Shown here piece by piece: positions 1-7,741 of a stretch of DNA of 64,000 bases. The first letter of the stretch is position 1; each line of letters starts with the position of its first letter. The notes beneath the pieces were generated by a model. That model ran no database searches and was not told the origin of the DNA. It saw only the letters and a program-made list of their open reading frames with translations. The position numbers were made by a program, and so were the translations under genes. The DNA is taken from positions 496,001 to 560,000 of the forward strand of contig SHNF01000009.1 of NCBI GenBank assembly GCA_004295085.1. Direction: 5' to 3'. This DNA comes from Planctomycetota bacterium. Lineage in GTDB: Bacteria > Planctomycetota > UBA1135.

Positions 1-602
1 GACGACGCCAGCGTGCCGGCCCCGAAGTCCCCGATCTTGCTCCAGCCGACGATGCGGCCGCCGCGGGCGCGGATCTCGAGCTGCTCCTCGTCCTCGTACT
101 TGATCGCGAGCATCGGGCCATCAGGTCCTTCCACCAGCTCGCCCTTGCCGGTGTTGACCGCCATCTGGCTCAGGAAGCTGAAGGTCCGTTGCGCGAGATC
201 GCCGCGCAGGCCCAAGGCGAAGCCCATGCACACGGCGACTTGATGCTCGCCGTTCACCACGGTCCCTGGACCCAGCGCCAGGCCGCCCTCGAGAGACGTG
301 AGGGCATCCCATTGCAGCAGGTCCGGGGGCACCCCGAGACCCCCCGCCTGCGCGCGCACGCCGGTCCAGCCTTCGCGCAGCATGCCGAGCAGGCCGCCTG
401 CAAAATCCTGCACCGCGGGATCGCGGTAGATGCGGCCCAAGGCGGAGGTCTTGCCGCTCTCGATGAAGCCTTGGAGGTCCGCGATTTCGAAGTAGACGAG
501 GGTCTCGGCGGGCAACTCGGAAGCCAGAGAGGCTTCCTGCGCGGGAAGTGTCGCCGCCAGCAACCCTGCCAGAACGCCAGGCAGGAGGATCCGTGAGGTC
601 AT
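1..602 (-). CDS. Secreted protein of unknown function, C-terminus outside the window
   Basis: Open minus-strand reading frame from an ATG at 602 to the window edge, about 200 residues with no stop, so the gene is partial. The N-terminus (MTSRILLPGVLAGLLAATLP followed by AQEAS) looks like a signal peptide with cleavage near Ala-Gln. The mature part begins with a segment (LPAETLVYFEIADLQGF) reminiscent of secreted planctomycete proteins that open with 'LPADTLVY..' and carry DUF3352-like domains; that link is from memory and weak. Start chosen because the signal peptide begins right there. It is divergent from the lipoprotein gene at 750. Function unknown. Confidence 0.7.
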   Translation of the reverse strand, partial: MTSRILLPGVLAGLLAATLPAQEASLASELPAETLVYFEIADLQGFIESGKTSALGRIYRDPAVQDFAGGLLGMLREGWTGVRAQAGGLGVPPDLLQWDALTSLEGGLALGPGTVVNGEHQVAVCMGFALGLRGDLAQRTFSFLSQMAVNTGKGELVEGPDGPMLAIKYEDEEQLEIRARGGRIVGWSKIGDFGAGTLAS

Positions 603-749
603 CGAGCGAGTTTCAGGGTTGCGCGGGGGAAGATGCCAACAACAGCATACGCGCCGGACGGCCGTCCAGGGTCGCCAATCCGGCGTGCGTTGTCCCCTGC
701 CGCGCTCTCGACTAAGATCTCCGCGCCGCCGCGGCGGTGGAATGCACTC

Positions 750-1172
750 GTGCGTCGCTGGATCCTCTCCCTGCTGTTGCTGGTTGCGGGCGCCTGTCAG
801 GCCAACCCCGACCGCGGTGACTCCGTGCTCGCGGGCTGGGCCGACATCCCCGTGCCGCGCGGCTTCCGCCTGGTGGACCAGCCCCACGGCGAGGTCCCCG
901 TGAGCGTTGGCGAGTACCGGGCCGGGAAGTTCCTATTCGAAGGCCGTGGCTCACTGCCCACTGTCGGGGATTACTACCGCAGCCACATGCCCTTGCACGG
1001 CTGGACCTGGGATCCGGCCGGCACTTGCTGGCGAAAGGGGCCCAGCCGCGTATCTCTGATCCTAACCGGTTTGGCTACGCCTGCTTACGCCTCAGACTAT
1101 GGATTGGTGCGCTACCAGTTGGAGGTGCGGTCCGAGCGGCCGCCCATGACGCCGGAAACGGAACCGGAATGA
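750..1172 (+). CDS. Putative lipoprotein of unknown function
   Basis: 140-residue protein. I chose the GTG at 750 because it places a classical lipoprotein signal at the N-terminus: two Arg, a Leu-rich core and a lipobox ending VAGAC. An upstream in-frame start at 633 would add about 39 low-complexity residues in front of the signal and looks wrong. The mature part has two short conserved-looking segments (IPVPRGFRLVD, GDYYRSHMPLHGWTW) but no domain I can name. The stop overlaps the next ATG (ATGA at 1169-1172), so translation is probably coupled to the cyclophilin-like gene. Both products would sit at the cell envelope. Confidence 0.7.
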   Translation: MRRWILSLLLLVAGACQANPDRGDSVLAGWADIPVPRGFRLVDQPHGEVPVSVGEYRAGKFLFEGRGSLPTVGDYYRSHMPLHGWTWDPAGTCWRKGPSRVSLILTGLATPAYASDYGLVRYQLEVRSERPPMTPETEPE

Positions 1173-2173
1173 GTGAGAGTTCTTCGCATCGGGCCCCAGC
1201 GCCTGGGGCGGCCAGCCGCACCGTCCTGGACGCAGAGTCCCCGTTCCAGCACTACATCGGCAGGTACTGGAAGGCTGCGGCCATGGTGGCCATCGCCCTG
1301 GGAGCGGGCTTGCTCGTTGGCCGAGTCCTCCACAGCCAACGCATCCAGCGCGACATGGCAGCCTGGGATGAGTTCCAGACAATCGTCCAGGACCCGACGA
1401 CCAGCTTCGGCCCCGACCACCTGCCGGAGTCGCTGGCAAGGGCCAAGGAACGCCCCCTGATCTATCCTTGGGTCGTTCTCGCCGCGGTGAACCATGGGTT
1501 CACTCGCGGCGACAGCGCTGCGTTGCAGGCGTTGCAGCCGGAACTCGCTGCGATCGAGGACGCCGGCAGTCTGCGCGGCTTGTACCTCGTGTCCGACGGC
1601 GAACGCGTGGAAGTTGTGCCGTATCTACGCCAGCAGGTTGAGAAGGAGCTGCAGTCCCAGAATCCGGCGCTGCAGTTCCAGAATCCAGAGCCTACGGGAA
1701 AACGTGTCAAGATCACTGTAAGCTCTGATGGCGGCGATACATATGACATTGTCATTGGGCTGTACGAGGATGTGGCTCCGCTGGCGGCTCAGAATTTCCT
1801 GAGCGCGGTCGAAGCGGCCAGCTTGGTGGACCAGGACCTGAGTCTCCTGTTCAATGGCCTTCGGGTGGTTGGATTGGCGAAGGCCGCCGAGCCGTCGGAT
1901 CCGCTTCCGCTCGAGGCTCAGTGGGGGTATTTCCGGAAGGCGGGAGCCCTGGCAACCCAGGTCGCGCCGCAAGGCTCCGGTGGCCAACAGGACCGCGACG
2001 TGGCTGTCATCCTCACAAAGGACGACTACTCCATGGACGGCCAGACCACTGTATTCGGCCAGATCGTAGAAGGCCGGGAGAGCCTGGACGCACTAAGCAC
2101 CCTTCAGTCCAGCGCCGATGCCGGCACCGTGCCGCCCAAGCTCAAGGTGGCGGCCGCCGTCGTCCTGCCCTAG
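1169..2173 (+). CDS. Membrane-anchored cyclophilin-like peptidyl-prolyl isomerase domain protein
   Basis: 334 residues from the ATG at 1169, which overlaps the previous stop. One transmembrane segment lies near residues 35-52 (AAAMVAIALGAGLLVG), with an extracytoplasmic domain after it. The C-terminal half from about residue 175 follows the cyclophilin layout: a strand (VKITVSSDGGDTYDIVIGLY), then EDVAPLAAQNFLSAV like the family 'D.AP.TV.NFl', and a final FGQIVEGRESLDALS like 'FGqVveGmdvvdkI'. The catalytic FHRVI-type motif is not recognisable (FNGLRVVG at that place), so activity as an isomerase is doubtful and it may act as a binding domain. Envelope folding or quality control is inference. 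Confidence 0.7.
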   Translation: MSESSSHRAPAPGAASRTVLDAESPFQHYIGRYWKAAAMVAIALGAGLLVGRVLHSQRIQRDMAAWDEFQTIVQDPTTSFGPDHLPESLARAKERPLIYPWVVLAAVNHGFTRGDSAALQALQPELAAIEDAGSLRGLYLVSDGERVEVVPYLRQQVEKELQSQNPALQFQNPEPTGKRVKITVSSDGGDTYDIVIGLYEDVAPLAAQNFLSAVEAASLVDQDLSLLFNGLRVVGLAKAAEPSDPLPLEAQWGYFRKAGALATQVAPQGSGGQQDRDVAVILTKDDYSMDGQTTVFGQIVEGRESLDALSTLQSSADAGTVPPKLKVAAAVVLP

Positions 2174-2186
2174 TACGCGGTTTTTC

Positions 2187-3086
2187 TCAGCCAGGGCCAA
2201 GCAGCTCTTCCGCCTCGCTGCGTAGACCCAGCCGCCGGGCCAGGGCGTCCAGACTTTCCAGCTCTGCGAAGTGCAGGATCAGCTTGCCGCCTCCCTTGCG
2301 CAGGAGCCGGACTTCCGCGCGGACGCCAAGGCCGCGGGTGATTTGTTCTTGCAGGCCTTGGATCCATGCCGGCTGTCGAGGCCGCGGCGCGTGGGCAGGC
2401 TTCGCCGGGTGCTGCGCCAGCCTCCCACAGGCCTCCTCCGCCTGCCGGACCGACCAGTCTTCCCGGATCATCTGCTCCATCAGCCTGGCCTGCTGCGGGT
2501 GCCCATTGAGCCGCAACAGGGCTCGCGCATGACCAGCGCTCAGTGTTCCACGTGAAACAACGTCCTGAATGGCTTCCGGGAGCTCCAGCAGGCGGATCAA
2601 GTTCGCGATCGTGGACCGCTCGAGGCCGAGCCGCCCGGCGACATCCTCCTGGGTCAGCTGATATGTCTCGAGGAGCTGCCGGCAGGCCCTGGCCCGCTCG
2701 ATCGCATTCAGGTCCTCGCGCTGCACGTTTTCGATCAGCGCCAGCTCGAGCCGCTCCTCATCGCCGGACACCTGAGGCCTCAGAATCACCGGAACAGACT
2801 TGAGGCCGGCATGCGCGGCTGCCCGCCAGCGCCGCTCGCCCGCGATGATTTCGAACTTGTCAGGGGCAAGCGGCGTCACCACAATCGGTTGCATCACCCC
2901 GTGCCGCCTTATGGACTCCGCCAGACGCTCCAGCCCCTTTTCGACATCCGCCCGCGGCTGCTTGCGGTTAGGAACCAGATGCTCGATGGCGACCCATTGC
3001 GGCCCCCCGGGCACACCTTCATCCTCGGCATGCCGCGTCGTGAGCAAGGAGCTCAGGCCTCGACCTAGCTTTCGTCCGCTGTTCAT
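2187..3086 (-). CDS. parB: Chromosome partitioning protein ParB
   Basis: 299 residues, normal for ParB. An N-terminal ParB/Sulfiredoxin CTPase domain holds the PNRKQPR segment near residue 40 and the GERRWRAA motif near residues 84-91. It is followed by the helix-turn-helix region (LTQEDVAGRLGLERSTIANLIRLLELP, about 140-170) that reads parS, and a C-terminal dimerisation region. With ParA it segregates the replication origin by spreading on DNA around parS. It is not in an operon with parA, which lies 6 kb away on the other strand. A parS site lies inside the gene at 2544-2559. It is divergent from the metallophosphoesterase, with a 72-bp gap. Confidence 0.95.
   Translation of the reverse strand: MNSGRKLGRGLSSLLTTRHAEDEGVPGGPQWVAIEHLVPNRKQPRADVEKGLERLAESIRRHGVMQPIVVTPLAPDKFEIIAGERRWRAAAHAGLKSVPVILRPQVSGDEERLELALIENVQREDLNAIERARACRQLLETYQLTQEDVAGRLGLERSTIANLIRLLELPEAIQDVVSRGTLSAGHARALLRLNGHPQQARLMEQMIREDWSVRQAEEACGRLAQHPAKPAHAPRPRQPAWIQGLQEQITRGLGVRAEVRLLRKGGGKLILHFAELESLDALARRLGLRSEAEELLGPG
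2544..2559. promoter_or_regulatory. parS: parS centromere site inside parB
   Basis: The 16-mer TGTTCCACGTGAAACA matches the bacterial parS consensus TGTTTCACGTGAAACA at 15 of 16 positions. It lies within the parB coding sequence. ParB binds such palindromes to nucleate the segregation complex near the origin; dnaA is about 8 kb away, the usual distance range. I saw no second copy in the window. Confidence 0.93.
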
Positions 3087-3158
3087 CCGTAGATTCTCCG
3101 GCTGTCGGGGAAAACTCGTGAGGCTAGCCTACACGAAGCACTGGAGAAAAGTCACCGC

Positions 3159-3902
3159 ATGAGCCCGCCGCGCGCGATTGGCATCCTCGGGGACCTGCAC
3201 GCCAACTTGTCCGCGCTGACGGCAGTTCTGGAGGTCCTCGACCGGGAAGCCATCACCGAGATCTACTGCGTGGGGGACATAGTCGGCTACGGCCCGCGCC
3301 CGAATGAGGTCATGGACCTCATCCGGGAGCGCAACGTCCGCTCCGTTGCCGGGAACCACGACTGGGCCCTCCTGGGGCGTATCGACGCGGCATACTTCAA
3401 CCCGTACGCGCTCGCTGCCATCGATTGGACCCGTGCCCGCATCACCCGCGATCATCTGGATTACCTCGCGGCACTGCCGCTGCGGATTGACGAGCATGAC
3501 TTCTGCATTTTCCACGGCGCCTTGCCGGAGCCGGAGGCTTTCAACTACCTGCAATCCTTCCCGGCGGCGAGGGCCGCCCTGGGCGATTTCACTGCGGCGG
3601 TTGGATTCTGCGGCCACACTCACGTACCCATGAACTTCGTCCAGAGCCCGGGCCGGCGCGAGCTCGAATGGCACTTTCACGACGACTGGGTACTCAAGCT
3701 GGATGACCGTGCCGTGATCAACGTCGGCAGCGTCGGCCAGCCACGCGATGAGAATCCGCTGACTCCGGTCGGCATCTACGACACGGGTTCCCGCCGCATG
3801 CGCTTGCCCAGAGTTCCATACAACATCCCGGGCGAGCAGAAGCTGATCCGCAAGGCGGGGTTGCCGTCCATCTTGGGCGATCGGCTGGTGCATGGGATTT
3901 GA
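3159..3902 (+). CDS. Calcineurin-like metallophosphoesterase
   Basis: 247 residues with the complete metallophosphoesterase signature in order: GDLHAN near residue 11 (D-x-H), GDIVGYGPRPNEV near 40 (GD), GNHDW near 65 (GNHD), a FHGA motif near 125 and GHTHVPMNF near 150. These ligands hold the two-metal centre that hydrolyses phosphomono- or diesters. The close spacing, small size and VGYGP segment fit the YfcE/MJ0936-like group (Metallophos_2). The true substrate is unknown. Stands alone between divergent parB and the convergent HPr-domain gene. Confidence 0.88.
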   Translation: MSPPRAIGILGDLHANLSALTAVLEVLDREAITEIYCVGDIVGYGPRPNEVMDLIRERNVRSVAGNHDWALLGRIDAAYFNPYALAAIDWTRARITRDHLDYLAALPLRIDEHDFCIFHGALPEPEAFNYLQSFPAARAALGDFTAAVGFCGHTHVPMNFVQSPGRRELEWHFHDDWVLKLDDRAVINVGSVGQPRDENPLTPVGIYDTGSRRMRLPRVPYNIPGEQKLIRKAGLPSILGDRLVHGI

Positions 3903-3930
3903 TGCACCAGATGTATCCTAACTTTATTGC

Positions 3931-5262
3931 CTAGCTAGGTTTGAGGTAGTTCAAGTGGGCCGGGAGCCGATCCAGCCCATCCTCGCCGAGATGGTGCTGG
4001 AACAAGAGCGCCAGGTCCTTTAAGACCTCCTGGTCGCCATAGAACCGCACGCTGCGGGCGTTGGGCTGACCGCCCGCAACCATCAGCATCTGCATGATGC
4101 TGGCTGCGCTCGCCTTGCGGCCCTGGATTTCCATCTCCACACTGGTGCCGTGTCGGCTGACGACGGACACGATCAAAGAAATCGGCCGCGCGTGCAGCGT
4201 GACTCCATCCGGCAAGGCCAAGTCAACCGAAGTCTGCCGCGTGAACACGCGCAGGATCAGCTCGGCGTCCGCGCGCCCCCTCTGGAGTCCGTCGCAAGCC
4301 ATTATAACACAGCCAGTTACAAGTACATCCAGGAGTCGTTCCTCGACAATGGCGCGCTCGAACTGCGCGCGCAGCGCCCCTCCCGGGCCGTGCAGGTCGT
4401 GACGCTCGTACAGGTGCACCAGGCAGGTGCCTGCCTCGAGCAGGTGCAAAGCCTGGCTGACGGCTCCACGCAGGCGCGAGAGCTCCACGTGCCTGGCCTC
4501 GTCCTGCGTCCCGGCGATCTGGGTGTCGTAAGAGCTTTGGAGGTTGTGGGCGCGCGCCTCGATGCTGCGGGCGCTCTCCTCCGTGTAGTAGTTGGCCACA
4601 AACTCCCGCAGGGGCTGCAGTCCGCTCACCGGCCCGGCGCAGAACTTCTCGAGACTGCGCATCAGCTCCAGGTACTGGCTCGCCAACCGCGCAGCGGCCG
4701 GATGCGCCGCGCTGGCGTCCGGCTGCTCGTCCCGGTTGCGGCGCAAGCGCGGATGGGGCCCGCTGGGATGCGTGCCGTCATCACGCTCCACCACGCTGGT
4801 CCAGGTCAAGCCCACTGCAATCCAGTTCTCGCGCAAGCCTTGCAGGGTGCGCACGATCATTTCCCCCAGTTCCAGCGCGCTCCTGCGTATGCTCGGCGCC
4901 AGCACGTTCCTGGCCCAGGCCTCGTCCACCAGCTGATAGGACGGCAGGCGCGAGTCCAGGTGCAGCAGGTTGGTCATGGCCAGGCTGAGCCAGCGGACCA
5001 GCGCCACCAGCTCGCGGATGGGCAGAAAGGTGCGGTTTTCCCGGGCTCCGTAGTTGTCGAGCAGGGTCTCGAGATCGCTGCTCGTGCGGTGCAGCCGGTA
5101 CGTCTGCCGTTGGCTCCACTGCTCCGGCGCCGATTCCAGCACGCCGTTGCAGGTGGACAGGAAGTCGCTGGTCTGGCCGGCCAGGTACGCGCAGAACTCC
5201 GACTCTGCGATTTCCGAGCGCCGCGGTGCGCCGTCGGTCCAGTGAGGAGTAGAGGGGGTCAT
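3931..5262 (-). CDS. Large protein with C-terminal HPr-like phosphocarrier domain
   Basis: 443 residues. The first ~340 are mostly helical and I do not recognise them. The C-terminal part (about 345-430) reads as an HPr domain: GVTLHARPISLIV matches the HPr active-site motif G.HARPA with His at about residue 357, and QGRKASAASIMQMLM matches the regulatory-serine segment. His and the candidate Ser are exactly 31 residues apart, as are His15 and Ser46 of HPr. HPr carries phosphate from PTS enzyme I or serves as a regulatory phosphorylation target. No PTS gene lies nearby, so a regulatory role is more likely than sugar transport; that is inference. No signal peptide or membrane segment. Convergent with the phosphoesterase. 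Confidence 0.72.
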   Translation of the reverse strand: MTPSTPHWTDGAPRRSEIAESEFCAYLAGQTSDFLSTCNGVLESAPEQWSQRQTYRLHRTSSDLETLLDNYGARENRTFLPIRELVALVRWLSLAMTNLLHLDSRLPSYQLVDEAWARNVLAPSIRRSALELGEMIVRTLQGLRENWIAVGLTWTSVVERDDGTHPSGPHPRLRRNRDEQPDASAAHPAAARLASQYLELMRSLEKFCAGPVSGLQPLREFVANYYTEESARSIEARAHNLQSSYDTQIAGTQDEARHVELSRLRGAVSQALHLLEAGTCLVHLYERHDLHGPGGALRAQFERAIVEERLLDVLVTGCVIMACDGLQRGRADAELILRVFTRQTSVDLALPDGVTLHARPISLIVSVVSRHGTSVEMEIQGRKASAASIMQMLMVAGGQPNARSVRFYGDQEVLKDLALLFQHHLGEDGLDRLPAHLNYLKPS

Positions 5263-5498
5263 TGGCCGGAATCGGAGCGTGGATGACTTGGAGCCGGCAT
5301 TCTATGCCGTCCTGGAACAGGAGTGCTTGCGCCCGCCGGGTGCGCGCCGGGCGCACGAGGCGGCGGCGGGCCCAAGGCAGCCGCGGCCCGCGCTATCCTG
5401 GATTCTTGCCGGGAAAGAGCTCTCTCCGCCCCGCCGCCCGCAAGGGCGTGCGCGCCTCGCAGCGCCTGCGACTGGCGGCCGCGGCAGCGCCGGCGGAG

Positions 5499-6659
5499 AT
5501 GCTGCGCGAGGATGGCCGATCGCTGTACGTGCACCTGCCGTTCTGCACCAGCAAGTGCCGCTACTGCGACTTCAACTCCTACGCCTGGAGCGGCCAGAGC
5601 CTGGAGCGACACGTGCGCGCGGTGCTGGCCGAGGCGCGCGCCCGCGCGGCCGGGTTGCGGCCCCAGACCGTGTTCATCGGCGGCGGGACGCCCAGCTTCC
5701 TGCCGGCCCCGCTGCTCGGCGAGCTGCTGCAGCAACTGGACGAGGTGACGGGTTTCCGCGCCAGCGCCTCGGAAGTGACGATGGAGGCGAACCCGGAATC
5801 CTTCGACGACGCGCGCGCGGCCGCGGCCGCGGCCGGCGGCGTGAACCGCGTCTCCATCGGCGTCCAGTCCCTGCGCGCTCCTGTGCTGCGCGCCTACGAT
5901 CGCGTGCACAGCGCGGAGACGGCGCTGGCGGCGCTGCGGCGCGCACGCGCGCTCTTCGCGCGCGTCAACGCCGATCTCATCTACGCGTTTCCCGGCCAGG
6001 ATCCGCAGGAGTGGCAGGAAGACCTGGAGAGCGTGCTCGCGCTGGGCGTGGACCACGTTTCCTGCTACGAGCTCAGCTTCGAACCCGGCACGGCCCTCAC
6101 CCGCATGCGCGACGCCGGGCGCTTCCGCGCGGAAGAGCCGGAGCGCGGGCGCGCCTTGTTCGAGCGCACCCGCGCGCTGTGCGCGCGCCACGGCTTCGGC
6201 CAGTACGAGGTCTCCAATTACGCCCGCGCCGGCGCGGCCTGCCGCCATAACCTGGCCTACTGGCGCTCGCTGGACTACGTCGGCATCGGCGCCGGCGCCG
6301 CCTCGTGGCTGGACGGCGAGCGCCGCAAGAACCTGGAGCTGCCGGAGGCGTACGAGCAGGCTGTGCGCGCGGGGAAGGATCCGGTCGCGGAAGCCGAGCG
6401 CACCGACCCGGCCACCACCTTGTTCGACGCGCTCATGATGGGCCTGCGGCTGCCGGCGGAAGGTGTGCTCCTGGAGCGGGCGCGGCGCATCTCCGGCCTC
6501 GACCCCGCGGCCGCGTGCGGCGCGACGCTGGACGAGCTGATCGGAGAAGGTCTGCTCGAGCTCACGCCCGGCCCGGCGCGGCGCCTGCGCGCCACGGATT
6601 CAGGCCTGCCGTTCCTCGACTCCATCCTGACGCGGCTGCTCGCGGTGCTGCGGCCATAG
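5499..6659 (+). CDS. hemW: Radical SAM heme chaperone HemW
   Basis: 386 residues from the ATG at 5499, matching the usual HemW length of about 380; upstream in-frame starts would add a basic low-complexity tail. The radical SAM cluster motif CTSKCRYCDFNSY sits at residues about 16-28 (CxxxCxxC plus the HemW-type YCDFNS). It is followed by FIGGGTPS, the MEANPES segment, the RVSIGVQS motif and NLIYAFPG-like (ADLIYAFPGQ), and the C-terminal HemW region with YEVSNYARAG and HNLAYW. HemW binds heme and a 4Fe-4S cluster and inserts heme into respiratory proteins; it is often misannotated as coproporphyrinogen III oxidase. About 236 bp upstream hold no gene. Confidence 0.9.
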   Translation: MLREDGRSLYVHLPFCTSKCRYCDFNSYAWSGQSLERHVRAVLAEARARAAGLRPQTVFIGGGTPSFLPAPLLGELLQQLDEVTGFRASASEVTMEANPESFDDARAAAAAAGGVNRVSIGVQSLRAPVLRAYDRVHSAETALAALRRARALFARVNADLIYAFPGQDPQEWQEDLESVLALGVDHVSCYELSFEPGTALTRMRDAGRFRAEEPERGRALFERTRALCARHGFGQYEVSNYARAGAACRHNLAYWRSLDYVGIGAGAASWLDGERRKNLELPEAYEQAVRAGKDPVAEAERTDPATTLFDALMMGLRLPAEGVLLERARRISGLDPAAACGATLDELIGEGLLELTPGPARRLRATDSGLPFLDSILTRLLAVLRP

Positions 6660-6713
6660 GCTCCATACCGTTATAGTTGCACGGCGCCGGGCGGGAGACC
6701 GGTGGAGACCGGC

Positions 6714-6839
6714 ATGGCGAAAGACCACGGCAATCCGATCCTTGCGGTCTTCTTGTGCGGGCCGGCGGTCGTTCTGCCCGGCTCCGAGGAGCGCCATGCG
6801 ATCTCCTCGGCCCCGGTCACCGGCCAGGCCATGGCATGA
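6714..6839 (+). CDS. Small ORF translationally coupled to pyrF
   Basis: 41-residue ORF beginning MAKDHGNPILAVFLCGPAVV, with a purine-rich GGTGGAG about 6-8 nt before its ATG. Its TGA at 6837-6839 overlaps the pyrF ATG at 6836 (ATGA), the same coupling seen between many real genes in this window. The middle is hydrophobic but too short for a confident membrane helix. It could be a leader peptide that gates pyrF translation or simply a chance frame. No homologue is known to me. Confidence 0.4.
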   Translation: MAKDHGNPILAVFLCGPAVVLPGSEERHAISSAPVTGQAMA

Positions 6840-7741
6840 GCTTCCCCTCGCGCCTGTGGGCGGCCGTGGAGCGCAAGGGCACGCCGGCCATGATCGGCGT
6901 GGACCCGCGCCCCGCGAAGTTCCCTGAGCCGTTCCGCGCGCGCGCCGTCGGCCGCGGCGCCGCCGGCGCCGCGGCCGCCATGCGCGACTACCACCGCGCG
7001 CTGCTGGACGTGCTCGCGCCGCGCGTGCCGGCCGTGAAGCCCAACGCCGCCTTCTTCGAGGAGCTCGGGCCGGACGGCTTCGGCGCGCTCGCCGACTGCG
7101 TCGCGCACGCGCGCGCCCTCGGCTTGATCGTGGTGATGGATGCCAAGCGCGGCGACATCGGCTCCACGGCCGAGGCCTACGCATCCACCTTCCTTGCCGG
7201 CGGTTATGAGGGGGCGTTTCCCGCCGCCGACGCCCTGACGGTGAATCCGTATCTCGGCTCCGACGCCGTTGCGCCCTTTCTCGAGGCCGCGCGCGCCCAC
7301 GACGCCGGACTGTTCGTGCTGGTCAAGACCTCCAACCCCGGGGCCGACGAGTTCCAGGGCCACGGTACGCCGCCGCTGGCGCAGCGCGTGGCCGCCGCGG
7401 TGGCGCAATGGGGAGCCGCGCTCGTGGACTCGTCCGGCTGGTCCTCGGTGGGCGCGGTGGTGGGCGCGACGCGCCCGGAGGAGCTGGCCGTGTTCCGCGC
7501 CCTGATGCCGCGTGCGCCCTTGCTGCTGCCTGGCTTCGGCTTCCAGGGCGGCGAGGCGCGCGGGCTCGCACCCGCGTTCGACGCCCTCGGCCGCGGCGCC
7601 GTGGTCAACGCCAGCCGCTCCGTGCTGTGGGCCCACGAGCGCGCCGACCTGCAGCACCTGCCCGGATGGGAAGCGCGCGTGGACGCCGCCGTGCAGGAAA
7701 TGGTGGACGCGCTGCGGCCGGTGGCGCGCGCGGTGCGATGA
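6836..7741 (+). CDS. pyrF: Orotidine 5'-phosphate decarboxylase, type 2
   Basis: 301 residues from the ATG at 6836 (MSFPSRLWAAVERKGTPAMI). Converts OMP to UMP, the last step of pyrimidine synthesis. The sequence shows GVDPRPAKFP near residue 20, VKPNAAFFEELGPDG near 65, the catalytic loop VVMDAKRGDIGSTAEAYA near 100 (Lys and Asp of the DxKxxD motif), NPYLG, and a C-terminal LLPGFGFQGGE and VNASRSVLWA phosphate-binding end. Length and motifs fit the longer type 2 subfamily. Its stop overlaps the ATG of the next gene by four bases, and its own start overlaps the stop of a 41-residue ORF, so three frames are chained. Confidence 0.93.
   Translation: MSFPSRLWAAVERKGTPAMIGVDPRPAKFPEPFRARAVGRGAAGAAAAMRDYHRALLDVLAPRVPAVKPNAAFFEELGPDGFGALADCVAHARALGLIVVMDAKRGDIGSTAEAYASTFLAGGYEGAFPAADALTVNPYLGSDAVAPFLEAARAHDAGLFVLVKTSNPGADEFQGHGTPPLAQRVAAAVAQWGAALVDSSGWSSVGAVVGATRPEELAVFRALMPRAPLLLPGFGFQGGEARGLAPAFDALGRGAVVNASRSVLWAHERADLQHLPGWEARVDAAVQEMVDALRPVARAVR

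Noticed and set aside
1025-1168. Upstream start for the cyclophilin-like gene
   Set aside because: Would overlap the lipoprotein gene by 148 bp; the ATGA overlap at 1169 is the natural start.
6695-6712. Direct repeat GAGACCGG twice, upstream of pyrF
   Set aside because: Too short and unsupported by any other signal to call an operator.
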